Positions 24,393 through 32,881 of a stretch of DNA of 64,000 nt are shown in pieces (position 1 is the stretch's first letter; every line of letters begins with the position of its first letter). The DNA comes from Paenarthrobacter sp. DKR-5 (GTDB taxonomy: Bacteria; Actinomycetota; Actinomycetes; Actinomycetales; Micrococcaceae). Made by a program: the position numbers and the translations under genes. The notes beneath the pieces are model-generated. The model worked only from the letters and a program-made list of their open reading frames with translations, made no database searches and had not been told where the DNA came from. The DNA is taken from NCBI RefSeq assembly GCF_018531425.1, contig NZ_JAHBOI010000004.1:124001-188000 (forward strand), read 5' to 3'.

Positions 24393-25586
24393 ATGACCTC
24401 CCTTACCGGCCGCCCGACGACGTCGCTCCCTCCCTTGGTGGAACCCGGGGCCGCCCTCACTCCCGCCGAAGCGGAACGCTACTCGCGGCACGTCATCATT
24501 CCCGACATCGGCGCGGTCGGTCAGCGGCGGCTGAAGAACGCCAAGGTCCTCGTGATCGGCGCCGGCGGCCTGGGTTCCCCGGCCCTGCTGTACCTGGCGG
24601 CGGCCGGCGTGGGCACGCTCGGCATCATCGACGACGACACGGTGGACACCACCAACCTCCAACGCCAGATCATCCACGGCGTCAGCGACGTCGGCCGCAG
24701 CAAAGCGCAGTCGGCGCGCGATGCCATCGCTGAGCTGAACCCGCTCGTGCGCGTCCAGCTGCACGAGGTCAGGCTGGATGCTTCCAACGCGCTCGAGATC
24801 TTTGCCGGCTACGACCTCATCCTGGACGGCACCGACAACTTTTCCACCCGCTACCTCGTCAACGACGCCGCGGCTCTGCTAGGCAAGCCCTACGTCTGGG
24901 GGTCCATCTACCGCTTCGACGGGCAAATCAGCGTCTTTTGGGACAAATACGGTCCCAACTACCGGGACCTGTACCCTGAGGCACCCCCTGCCGGCTCGGT
25001 GCCGTCCTGCGCGGAAGGAGGCGTGTTCGGGATGCTCTGCGCCGCCGTCGGCTCCGTGATGGTGACCGAGGCAGTGAAGCTGATTACCGGCATCGGGGAG
25101 TCACTGCTGGGCCGGGTGCTCATTTTCGACGCCCTGCGCAGCAGCTGGCGTGAACTGAAGGTGGGCAAGGATCCGGACGCCGAGCCGATCACTGAACTGA
25201 CTGACTATGACCTCTTCTGCGGGATTGCGCCGGCCACAGAGCCCGCGGACGCAGCATCGGTCGACGTCGCTGAACTGGCCCGGCTGCTGCAGGCTCGGGA
25301 GCGCGGCGAGGCGGACTTCGAACTCATCGATGTGCGCGAGCCGGGGGAGTTCGAGCTGGTGCGCATTCCCGGGTCCCGGTTGATCCCGCAAGGCCGGATA
25401 CTCTCCGGCGAGGCGCTGGAGGAGCTGCCGCGGGGGAAGACACTGCTGCTGCACTGCAAGCTGGGCGGCCGGTCCGCGAATGTGCAGCAGGCACTGCTCA
25501 AGGAAGGCTTCGTCGACGTGGTGAACGTTGAGGGCGGCGTGCTGGCCTGGGTGCGGGAAATCGAACCGGACAAACCGGTGTACTAG
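24393..25586 (+). CDS. moeZ: MoeZ: sulfur-carrier adenylyltransferase/sulfurtransferase (ThiF + rhodanese)
   Basis: A 397-residue two-domain protein. Residues ~25-270 are an E1-like adenylyltransferase with VLVIGAGGLGSPALLYLAAAGVGTLGIIDDDTVDTTNLQRQ (ATP-binding glycine loop and Arg/Gln of the active site) and GTDNFSTRYLVNDA. Residues ~290-397 are a rhodanese domain with the catalytic Cys in LLHCKLGGRSANVQ. It adenylates the Gly-Gly tail of small sulfur carriers (MoaD, CysO, possibly ThiS) and delivers sulfur. No MoaD or CysO gene is in the window, but thiS is 2.2 kb away. The leaderless-type start is at 24393. Confidence 0.92.
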   Translation: MTSLTGRPTTSLPPLVEPGAALTPAEAERYSRHVIIPDIGAVGQRRLKNAKVLVIGAGGLGSPALLYLAAAGVGTLGIIDDDTVDTTNLQRQIIHGVSDVGRSKAQSARDAIAELNPLVRVQLHEVRLDASNALEIFAGYDLILDGTDNFSTRYLVNDAAALLGKPYVWGSIYRFDGQISVFWDKYGPNYRDLYPEAPPAGSVPSCAEGGVFGMLCAAVGSVMVTEAVKLITGIGESLLGRVLIFDALRSSWRELKVGKDPDAEPITELTDYDLFCGIAPATEPADAASVDVAELARLLQARERGEADFELIDVREPGEFELVRIPGSRLIPQGRILSGEALEELPRGKTLLLHCKLGGRSANVQQALLKEGFVDVVNVEGGVLAWVREIEPDKPVY

Positions 25587-25669
25587 GCGGGGACACGGCC
25601 CCGGTCTGCCGGATTCGCCGCCTCGTCCCGCGTCCTCAAACTGTCGGAGCCAGGTGGCAGAGTGAGGCC

Positions 25670-27181
25670 ATGGAGGTCCTCGGGGTCCGGGAGCGTCGCC
25701 CGCCGCGGGTAGCGGTGGGGGATCCGCTGCTGTCCGAACTTGATGTGTTGGAGGGCCGTCTGGCCGGGTTGGTGGCGGACGGCGGCTTGGCGGGTCTGCG
25801 CTCGGACGCGGAGGCGATGGAATTCGCGGCCGGTGTGGAGCGGGTTTCCCGGGTGATCGGGCGGCTGCAGGTGATGGCGGCGGCGGAGCTTGATGCCCGG
25901 CGGTCCGCCGGCTCCGGGGGTTCGGGGGCGGCCGGGCCGCTGGTGCCGGAGGCGCCCGGGGCGGATTCCGGTGCGGGCGCCGGGTCGGTGTTTGAGGGGT
26001 TCCGGAACACGGCGGAGCTGTTGCGGTCGGTGCTGCGGATCAGTGTCGGCGAGGCGCGCCGGCGGCTGGCCCTGGGCGAGGCGGTGCTGCCCTCGGCGGG
26101 TTTGGGCGGCCAGGACGTGCCGGCCCGGTATCCGGTGTTGGGGGAGGCGTTCCGGGACGGGAAGCTCGGCTCGCGGGCCGCGACCCTGGTCGCGGTTTGC
26201 CTGGAGAAGACCCGCCGCCTGTGCACGCCGGAGACGGCGGGGCGGATGGAGCAGGCGCTGACTCTGACGGCGTCGGAGAGTGATGAGGATTTCCTGGTCC
26301 GGATGGCGCAGCGGTGGGTGGCGGCGATTGACCAGGACGGGCCGGAGCCCTCGGAGGAGGAGCTGCGGCACCGGCAGGGGTTGTTTCTGCGCCGCCGGCA
26401 CCGCGGCCTGCACCACCTGGAGATCTTCGCCACCGACGAGCAGTACGAACAGATCACCACCGTCATCCACACCGCCACCAACCCCAGAACCACCACCAGC
26501 GAAAGCAACGACGGCGGCAGCGGCGGAAACGACGACCCTGCGGGTGCGGGTGTGCCGGGGGTGTTTGACCGCCGGTCCCGGGCCCAGCAGCTCCTCGACG
26601 GGCTCATCGCCGGCTGCCAGGCGGCGCTGGCCGCCGGGGGTCTGCCCGCCACCGGGGGCCTGCGCCCGCAGGTGATGGTCACCATCGGCTACCAGGACCT
26701 GCTCCACGACCTCACCACCAACACAACAGACGGCGGAAAAGGGGGCGGGACAGGCGGCGGGGGTGCGGGGAGGTTCGTGTTCACCGGCCCCGTCACCGCC
26801 CGCAGCATCCGCCGGCTCGCGTGCGACGCCGAGCTGCTGCCCATCGTGCTCGGCGGCCAGGGCCAGGTCCTGGACGTCGGACGCTCCGCGAGGGCGTTCC
26901 CGCCGCACCAGCGCAAAGCCCTGGTTGCCCGGGACGGCGGGTGCACCGCCCCCGGCTGCACCGTCCCCGCCCCCTGGTGCGAAGCCCACCACGTCCAGTG
27001 GTGGTCCCGCGGCGGCCCCACCGGAATCCACAACGCGGCCCTGGCCTGCGCCTACCACCACCACCTGCTCCACAAAGAACGCTGGCACATCAGCCTCCGC
27101 AACGGCATCCCCTGGTGGACACCACCACCGGAACTCGACCCCACCCAAACCCCCGGACACAACACCTACTTCCGGATCTGA
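25670..27181 (+). CDS. DUF222/13E12-type protein with C-terminal HNH endonuclease domain
   Basis: A 503-residue protein. The N-terminal ~370 residues match the DUF222 (13E12 repeat) family of actinobacteria, mostly helical and broken by Gly-rich linkers (about residues 75-105, 275-305, 340-370). The C-terminus is an HNH domain: CTAPGCTVPAPWCEAHHVQWWSRGGPTGIHNAALACAYHHHLLH, with zinc-binding cysteines and catalytic His. Such genes are often multicopy and of unknown role; nicking or homing-like activity is presumed but unproven. It sits between core genes (moeZ and DUF2254) and is likely accessory. No flanking repeats mark an insertion. Confidence 0.85.
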   Translation: MEVLGVRERRPPRVAVGDPLLSELDVLEGRLAGLVADGGLAGLRSDAEAMEFAAGVERVSRVIGRLQVMAAAELDARRSAGSGGSGAAGPLVPEAPGADSGAGAGSVFEGFRNTAELLRSVLRISVGEARRRLALGEAVLPSAGLGGQDVPARYPVLGEAFRDGKLGSRAATLVAVCLEKTRRLCTPETAGRMEQALTLTASESDEDFLVRMAQRWVAAIDQDGPEPSEEELRHRQGLFLRRRHRGLHHLEIFATDEQYEQITTVIHTATNPRTTTSESNDGGSGGNDDPAGAGVPGVFDRRSRAQQLLDGLIAGCQAALAAGGLPATGGLRPQVMVTIGYQDLLHDLTTNTTDGGKGGGTGGGGAGRFVFTGPVTARSIRRLACDAELLPIVLGGQGQVLDVGRSARAFPPHQRKALVARDGGCTAPGCTVPAPWCEAHHVQWWSRGGPTGIHNAALACAYHHHLLHKERWHISLRNGIPWWTPPPELDPTQTPGHNTYFRI

Positions 27182-27247
27182 CACACCCGGCATCGAACGC
27201 CCGCGGGCACAGCCGACGCGGGTCATGGAGAGGGTGCGGGCCGGTGT

Positions 27248-28756
27248 TCAGGCCGTGGGCGGGCCGGCCTTGCCACGCTGCAGCCCTGGGGCGGATTCGT
27301 CGCCAAGGTTCTCGGCGGCGGTCCGGACGTCGCGGGCGTCGACCTGCCGTTCCCGGCGGGCGTGCCGTACGCGTTCAAGGGGACGGTCGGCCCCGCAGGA
27401 TTCGAGAGCGGCTTCGACGTCGTCGAGCGCCGTCTCGAGCAGTGCCGAAACGGGCAGCCCGGTAACGAGGGGCAGTGCACGGAGGATGATTGCTTCAAGA
27501 TCGTGTTGGACGGACGGGCGGCTGCGGGCGAAAGTGGCCGCGAGGGCTGAGAGGACCTCGGCACAGACTCTCGGGTTTCTGGCTTCGGCGGCTGCAGCGA
27601 GAATGGATTCGAACGCTGCTGTGAGGATCCCGAGCACGTTGTCGGTGTAGACGACCCTGCTCTCTTTGCTTTGTTCAACGGTGTCCTCAGCCCACCGGGC
27701 GAGAAGGTCGCGCAGGTTGACGATTGCGTTGATGGCCGCGAGGGGAGTGTGCTTGGCGGAGGACGCCGCGGTCCACCCCGCGTCGTAAAGCTGTTCGACG
27801 CCGAAACCGGCATCCACGTGGTCAACGTTGCGCAGTCGTTCCCTCCGGACCGCTAATTCCACGGCCTCAGCGATCCGTTTGCCCTGCTCGTCGGAGTCAC
27901 ACCTCACTTCGGCAATCACGTCGTGGTAGGCGACGTATGCCCCGAGTGCCAGGGAGAGCACCACTTCATCGTTGGGGCCGCCGGTACGCAGGACTTTCTC
28001 CAGGGCGGCCACATCCACATGCATGATGAAGCCGGTCAGTTCGGCATGCACCTGCATCCGGCAGGGCGGGTTGTCGTAGGCAGGGGCGCTCCGCGTTGTC
28101 TTCAACCAGTGCAGCTGGCGGACGCGGGCGTCCGCGGCGTGGTCGTGAATGGCTTCGAGGATGATCGGGCTACGGGTCTGGTTGATCGTCGTGTAGAAGA
28201 GCAGGATGAGGAAGTTGAAGCCGATCACACTCAGGACCAAGGCCGCGGTGGCAGCATAAACGGGGTTCCGGCCCGGGTCGCTGGTGGCGGCCGCCAGCAG
28301 GCAGAAAACGCCGAGTCCAACGAAGAAGCCGGTATAAACCTGGTTGACCCTGCGTCTGAGGAACTGGTCCAGCACCTGTGTGGAGAGGCCGCTGGCCGCT
28401 TGCTGGAGCGCCACCAGCAGGAGCGGGACGGTGATGGACGTGACGGTGATGACTGTGGCCGCCATCGTTTGCAGAACGTTGACCGTGGTCTTAGCGTCGG
28501 GAAAGAGGACCTTCTGGATGGCCGCCCGGGCGGGTTCGAGCATGCCGGGACGTAGGTAGTCGAGCAGGAAGACCAGTACGGCGAGGGCCATGAAAGCCAG
28601 AACAATCAGTACCGGGAGAGTGAGGAACTCAACGAACGCCAGGCGCACCGCCTGCCCGGTCTCTCCTCGATGCACGTTGGCCCGTCTGCTCTTGCCGGCC
28701 TTCATCGTGCGGGCCACAGCCCTCTTTTCAAGCCGCGCCGGCAACGCCTTCCGCAC
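27248..28756 (-). CDS. DUF2254 membrane protein
   Basis: A 502-residue protein with four N-terminal membrane helices: about residues 38-66 (LTLPVLIVLAFMALAVLVFLL), 92-120, 140-160 and 168-188. A large cytosolic C-terminal domain follows. The arrangement and the block TVNVLQTMAATVITVTSITVPLLLVALQQAASGLSTQVLDQFL match the DUF2254 family. The function is unknown. The GTG at 28756 is supported by AGGAAGG 8 nt upstream; an in-frame ATG at 28705 is the alternative. It is convergent with the HNH gene and encoded downstream of hemA on the same strand. Confidence 0.8.
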   Translation of the reverse strand: MRKALPARLEKRAVARTMKAGKSRRANVHRGETGQAVRLAFVEFLTLPVLIVLAFMALAVLVFLLDYLRPGMLEPARAAIQKVLFPDAKTTVNVLQTMAATVITVTSITVPLLLVALQQAASGLSTQVLDQFLRRRVNQVYTGFFVGLGVFCLLAAATSDPGRNPVYAATAALVLSVIGFNFLILLFYTTINQTRSPIILEAIHDHAADARVRQLHWLKTTRSAPAYDNPPCRMQVHAELTGFIMHVDVAALEKVLRTGGPNDEVVLSLALGAYVAYHDVIAEVRCDSDEQGKRIAEAVELAVRRERLRNVDHVDAGFGVEQLYDAGWTAASSAKHTPLAAINAIVNLRDLLARWAEDTVEQSKESRVVYTDNVLGILTAAFESILAAAAEARNPRVCAEVLSALAATFARSRPSVQHDLEAIILRALPLVTGLPVSALLETALDDVEAALESCGADRPLERVRHARRERQVDARDVRTAAENLGDESAPGLQRGKAGPPTA

Positions 28757-28877
28757 CCATGCCGCCTTCCTTCAGTCCTGTCGCCACCCTATAGGCAAGG
28801 CAGGTAAAGGAGTGAAGGGTGTCTGATGTGTTCCGCGCCAGAAAACGCTGGCCGCGGAACGGGGAGAAGCGTGACTC

Positions 28878-30215
28878 TCAGGCGCCGCCGGCAGCGCGGC
28901 GAAGCTCCTCATGGTCAACGGGGCAGGCAGCGGGAGAGGCGTCAGCGGGCTCGTCGAGGGAGATTCCGTAGAGCGCTTCAAGGGCAGCGACGTAACTGTC
29001 CTGCTCGCCTCGGGCTGCGAGTTCGCGGGCCCGGACGGTCGGGATGTGTAGCAGCTGCTTGACCATCCGGCGCAGCGCAAACTCCACTTCTTCGGCCGCC
29101 GCTGTGCAACCGTGCTGGGCGCGCACACGTTCAAGCTCGGTGTCCAGTACGTCGAGCGTGTGCCGGCGCAACGCCACGATGGCGGAATCCACCGAACGTG
29201 CCTGGCGCTGCTGTTCGAAATCCTTCGCGGAGCGGGCCACAATGCGGCTGGCGTGAGTGAGTGATTCCGACTGCTCCTGAGGGGCGGCCAGGCGCACGGA
29301 CTCCAAGGTGAGCAGTTCCACGCCGTCGAGCTGGGCCACCGCGGGGTCGAAGTCACGGGTGAGGGCAAGGTCGATGATGATGAGCGTCCCGGTGGATCCG
29401 GCCCGCACGCGCTCGACCTCGGCCGCGTCGAGGCGGGCATCCGAGCCGCTGCAGCCGATGACGACGTCGGCGGCGGCGAGCGCCCCCGGGAGCTCCTCGG
29501 CGGTCAGTGCGGTGCCGCCACGGGTGGCGACAAAAGCTTCGGCACGGCCCGACGACGAGTACACGCTGATGTCGGTGCAGCCGCGTTCGCGCAACTGGGC
29601 CATGGTGGCACCCGCGTACGCGCCGGTACCGAAAATCACGGCTTTACGGCCGGCCCAGTGCTTCGCCGGCCAGGTTGACTCGGTGAGGTCCGAGGCGAGG
29701 TCAAGCGCGACGGACACGATCGAAAGGCCGCGGCTGCCGAGCGCCGTCTGGGCCCCGACTTCCTTCGCAGTCTTCGAGGCTGCCTGGAACAACTGCACCA
29801 GGCCCGCGCTGGCCGTCCCCGATTCCTGGGCGCCGATCAGGGCGCGCCGGACCTGGCCGGCAATCTCACGTTCGCCGACGACGGCGGAATCCAGGCCGGC
29901 GCTGACGGCGAAAAGATGTTGGCCGACTTCTTCCCCGGTCCGGGTGAGGAAGGACTTCGAGACAAGGGGCTCGTCCAGGCCGCTCCGGCCGGCGATCTCG
30001 GCGATCAGGGCCGAGCGGGCGGCTTCAAGGTCGTTTTCGGAGGGAGCCTCGGCGTAGATCTCATAGCGGTTGCAGGTCGCCAGGACGACTGCGCCCTTCA
30101 CCGCCGACCCGTCGGCGAGTACGGACGGAGCGACCTCGGAGGCACCGGCACTCAGGCGGGCAACCGTCTCCAGGTCAACGTCGGCATGCGTAGCTACAAG
30201 AGAGAAAAGGACCAC
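28878..30215 (-). CDS. hemA: Glutamyl-tRNA reductase
   Basis: A 445-residue GluTR that reduces glutamyl-tRNA(Glu) to glutamate-1-semialdehyde, the committed step of the C5 haem pathway. The catalytic Cys48 lies in [24 protein letters not shown]-type residues ([14 protein letters not shown]) and the NADPH fold ([21 protein letters not shown]) are present. The C-terminal dimerisation helix carries [14 protein letters not shown]. The start is GTG at 30215; a TAGTAT hexamer (minus strand 30230-30225) ends 9 nt upstream, so the leader is very short or absent. It is divergent from the remaining haem genes. Confidence 0.94.
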   Translation of the reverse strand: MVLFSLVATHADVDLETVARLSAGASEVAPSVLADGSAVKGAVVLATCNRYEIYAEAPSENDLEAARSALIAEIAGRSGLDEPLVSKSFLTRTGEEVGQHLFAVSAGLDSAVVGEREIAGQVRRALIGAQESGTASAGLVQLFQAASKTAKEVGAQTALGSRGLSIVSVALDLASDLTESTWPAKHWAGRKAVIFGTGAYAGATMAQLRERGCTDISVYSSSGRAEAFVATRGGTALTAEELPGALAAADVVIGCSGSDARLDAAEVERVRAGSTGTLIIIDLALTRDFDPAVAQLDGVELLTLESVRLAAPQEQSESLTHASRIVARSAKDFEQQRQARSVDSAIVALRRHTLDVLDTELERVRAQHGCTAAAEEVEFALRRMVKQLLHIPTVRARELAARGEQDSYVAALEALYGISLDEPADASPAACPVDHEELRRAAGGA

Positions 30216-30352
30216 AATGCATCCATACTAGCGATTTCGGCGCGCGGTAGAACAGGAAGTGCCGCCTAAGCTCTGGTGATCCTGATTACTTCATGCTCAT
30301 AATGACAGATTGTCATTATCCAATCCGGACCTTGTTCGGCAGAATCGATCCC
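30216..30352. promoter_or_regulatory. hemA-hemE divergent promoter region
   Basis: This 137-bp region carries candidate -10 hexamers for hemA (TAGTAT, minus strand 30230-30225) and hemE (CAGAAT at 30340-30345, 7 nt before the ATG). A perfect 9-3-9 palindrome lies between them and overlaps the predicted hemE -35 zone. Confidence 0.5.
30299..30319. promoter_or_regulatory. Perfect 9-3-9 palindrome, candidate haem/iron operator
   Basis: ATAATGACA (30299-30307) and TGTCATTAT (30311-30319) are exact reverse complements separated by GAT. It is an AT-rich island in GC-rich DNA and sits 33 bp upstream of the hemE ATG. The half-site ATAATGA resembles the arms of Fur-family boxes (GATAATGAT...). Which regulator binds is inferred. 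Confidence 0.7.
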
Positions 30353-31414
30353 ATGACACTGAGCGCATCGCACCCGCTGCTGGACGGCCGCACCACGGAT
30401 TCACCGCTGATTTCCGCCTACCGGTCGCAGAAGCCGGCGCGCCGTCCGGTCTGGTTCATGCGGCAGGCCGGCCGCTCGCTCCCCGAATACCGCGAGGCGC
30501 GCAAGGGAGTGGCGATGCTGGACTCCTGCCTGCGCCCGGACCTGGCGGCGGAGATTACCCTGCAGCCGGTGCGGCGGCACGACGTCGACGCGGCCATCTT
30601 TTTCTCGGACATCGTGATTCCGCTCAAGCTTGCCGGAGTCGGCGTGGACATCGTCCCCGGCGTCGGCCCGGTGCTGGAGAGCCCGGTGCGCACCGCGGCG
30701 GATGTCGCGCGGCTGCCGCGGCTCACGGAGGAAGCCCTCGAACCGATCCGCGAAGCGGTGCGACTGACTGTCGCCGAGCTGGGCTCGACGCCGCTGATCG
30801 GGTTCGCCGGCGCCCCGTTCACGCTCGCCGCCTACATGGTCGAGGGCCGGCCGTCCCGCGACCACTTGGGCCCGCGGACGATGATGCACGCGGATCCTGA
30901 CGCCTGGCGTGCCCTGAGTGAATGGGCCGCCGACGCGTCGGGCCTGTTCCTGAAGGCCCAGTTGGAGGCCGGGGCGAGCGCCGGTCAGCTCTTTGACTCC
31001 TGGGCCGGTTCGCTCGGCCTGCGCGACTACACCACCCACGTGGCCGCCGCCTCGGCCCGGTCTCTGGACCATGTGCGCGGCCTCGGTGCGCCCCTGGTTC
31101 ACTTCGGCACCGGCACTTCCGAACTGCTCGTGGCCATGCGCGATGTCGGCGTCGACGTCGTTGGCGTGGACTACCGGCTTCCACTCGACGAGGCAAACCG
31201 CCGGCTGGGCGGAACTGTCGCCCTGCAGGGCAACATTGATCCGGCGCTGCTCGCGGCGCCCTGGCCGGTGCTGGAGGCCCATGTCCGCGAGGTCCTTGCG
31301 GCGGGGCAGTCGGCGCCCGGGCACGTGGTGAACCTGGGGCACGGGGTGCCCCCGGAGACCGACCCGGATGTGCTGACCGCCGTCGTCAAGCTGGTTCATT
31401 CGGTGGCTCCCTGA
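30353..31414 (+). CDS. hemE: Uroporphyrinogen decarboxylase
   Basis: A 353-residue enzyme that removes four carboxyl groups to yield coproporphyrinogen III. Signatures: RRPVWFMRQAGRSLPEYRE (N-terminal UroD motif with substrate Arg residues), AAIFFSDIVIPLKLAGVGVDI, GFAGAPFTLAAYMVEG (second motif), and VVNLGHGVPPETDPD (His near the C-terminus). The ATG at 30353 is used; an in-frame ATG 60 bp upstream would put the palindrome inside the gene. It starts the long plus-strand haem operon, and its stop overlaps the cgoX start (TGATG). Confidence 0.93.
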   Translation: MTLSASHPLLDGRTTDSPLISAYRSQKPARRPVWFMRQAGRSLPEYREARKGVAMLDSCLRPDLAAEITLQPVRRHDVDAAIFFSDIVIPLKLAGVGVDIVPGVGPVLESPVRTAADVARLPRLTEEALEPIREAVRLTVAELGSTPLIGFAGAPFTLAAYMVEGRPSRDHLGPRTMMHADPDAWRALSEWAADASGLFLKAQLEAGASAGQLFDSWAGSLGLRDYTTHVAAASARSLDHVRGLGAPLVHFGTGTSELLVAMRDVGVDVVGVDYRLPLDEANRRLGGTVALQGNIDPALLAAPWPVLEAHVREVLAAGQSAPGHVVNLGHGVPPETDPDVLTAVVKLVHSVAP

Positions 31415-32850
31415 TGCGCAGCCCCGCGGGACCGGGCCGCCGGGGCAGGCCCGGGAAGCGCACAGCCATCGTTGTTGGCGGCGGCGTGGCCGGCCTGGTG
31501 GCCGCGCGGGACCTGGCGGCAGCGGGCCGGGAAGTGACCCTGGTGGAGGCCACGCACCGGCTCGGCGGCATGGTGGGCCGCCACGAAGTCGCAGGGCTGA
31601 CGCTGGACAGCGGAGCGGAATCCTTCGCCACGCGGTCCCCGGCGGTGTCGGAGCTGGCGGCGGAACTGGGCCTGGCAGACGCGATCGTCGCACCGGATCC
31701 GTCCGGGGCGTGGGTGCAGCTGCCGTGGGGCGCCGAACAGCTGCCCAAGACCGGCGTGCTGGGCATCCCGGCGGATGTCTGGGCTCCGGAAGTGCGGCGC
31801 ACCTTGGGGGTGGCTGGCGCGCTGCGCGCCTCCCTCGACCGTTACCTCCCCGCCGGTTTCGGCCCCCGGGGCGATGTCGCCAGCGTCGCCGCGCTCGTCC
31901 GGGCGCGGATGGGCAAGCGGGTGCTGAAGCGGCTGGTCGAGCCCGTGGTGGGCGGAGTGCACTCGGCGGATCCCGCGATGCTCGACGTCGACATGGTGGC
32001 GCCGGGCCTGCGTGCCGGTGTGGCCACCCACGGTTCCCTGGCAGGGGCAGTCGCCGCGCAGCGCCGGGCAGCGAAGGCTGGTTCCGCCGTTGCGGGAATC
32101 GCCGGCGGGATGAACCGCCTCGTCGCCGCGCTGGAGGCGGACCTGCGCTCCCGGGGCGTGACGGTCCTGACGGGCCGGAGCGCGGACCGGCTGACCCGTG
32201 TGGACGGGCGCTGGCTGGTGGGCGCCGGTCCCTGGACGGGTGAGGCGGACGAGTTGGTGGTCGCCATCGACGGCCCCGCGGCCGCGGATCTGCTCGGCGA
32301 CGCCGTGCCCGGCCTCGGAGAACTCGCACCGGCTCCCGGGCCCGACGTCAGCCTGGTGACGCTGGTGGTTGACATGCCCGAACTCGACCACGCGCCCCGC
32401 GGCACCGGAATTCTCGTCGCGCCGCAGGTGGACGGGGTCACCGCCAAGGCGCTCACCCACGCGACCGCGAAATGGGGTTGGCTGGCGGACGCCGCCGGGC
32501 CGGGGACGCACGTTCTTCGGCTTTCCTACGGCCGCGCCGGCGACGACCTGTCAGGCTACTCCGATTCGGACCTGTTCGATGCCGCCCTCGCCGATGCAAC
32601 GACCCTGCTCGGCACCGGGGTGACTCCCGCCGACGTGCTCGGCTGGGACGTGGTGGCGTGGCCCGGGGCGCTGCCGTTCGCCGCCGTCGGGCACAAGCAG
32701 CGGGTGGCTCGCGTCCGGGCGCTCGTGGCCGCCCATCCCGGCCTGGCGATGGCCGGCGGATGGCTGGCTGGAAACGGCCTGGTGGCGGTGGTGGCTGATG
32801 CCCGGCGACAGGTGCGGACGCTGCTCGGCGGCGAGGCGCCGACTTTATAA
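31414..32850 (+). CDS. cgoX: Coproporphyrinogen III oxidase (HemY-type, CgoX)
   Basis: A 478-residue FAD flavoprotein. The N-terminus has TAIVVGGGVAGLVAARDLAAAGREVTLVEATHRLGGMVGRHEVAGLTLDSGAESFATR (dinucleotide fold and GG doublet of the protoporphyrinogen-oxidase family), and the C-terminus has GLAMAGGWLAGNGLVAVVADAR. In actinobacteria, HemY-type enzymes oxidise coproporphyrinogen III to coproporphyrin III. The presence of chdC and cpfC in this cluster supports this and the name cgoX over protoporphyrinogen oxidase (hemY/hemG). It overlaps hemE by 1 bp. Confidence 0.92.
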   Translation: MRSPAGPGRRGRPGKRTAIVVGGGVAGLVAARDLAAAGREVTLVEATHRLGGMVGRHEVAGLTLDSGAESFATRSPAVSELAAELGLADAIVAPDPSGAWVQLPWGAEQLPKTGVLGIPADVWAPEVRRTLGVAGALRASLDRYLPAGFGPRGDVASVAALVRARMGKRVLKRLVEPVVGGVHSADPAMLDVDMVAPGLRAGVATHGSLAGAVAAQRRAAKAGSAVAGIAGGMNRLVAALEADLRSRGVTVLTGRSADRLTRVDGRWLVGAGPWTGEADELVVAIDGPAAADLLGDAVPGLGELAPAPGPDVSLVTLVVDMPELDHAPRGTGILVAPQVDGVTAKALTHATAKWGWLADAAGPGTHVLRLSYGRAGDDLSGYSDSDLFDAALADATTLLGTGVTPADVLGWDVVAWPGALPFAAVGHKQRVARVRALVAAHPGLAMAGGWLAGNGLVAVVADARRQVRTLLGGEAPTL

Positions 32851-32867
32851 AACCGTTACTTTTCGCC

Positions 32868-32873
32868 TAGGCT
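32868..32873 (+). promoter_or_regulatory. Candidate -10 (TAGGCT) for the CAP-domain gene
   Basis: TAGGCT ends 8 nt before the ATG at 32882 and 2 nt before an ATG at 32876. It suggests a separate, possibly leaderless, transcript for the CAP protein inside the haem cluster. Confidence 0.4.
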
Positions 32874-32881
32874 GGATGACC

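Noticed and set aside
25670-27181. HNH gene as part of a mobile element or prophage
   Set aside because: No terminal repeats, integrase, attachment site or phage genes were seen on either side; DUF222/HNH genes are dispersed singletons in actinobacteria.
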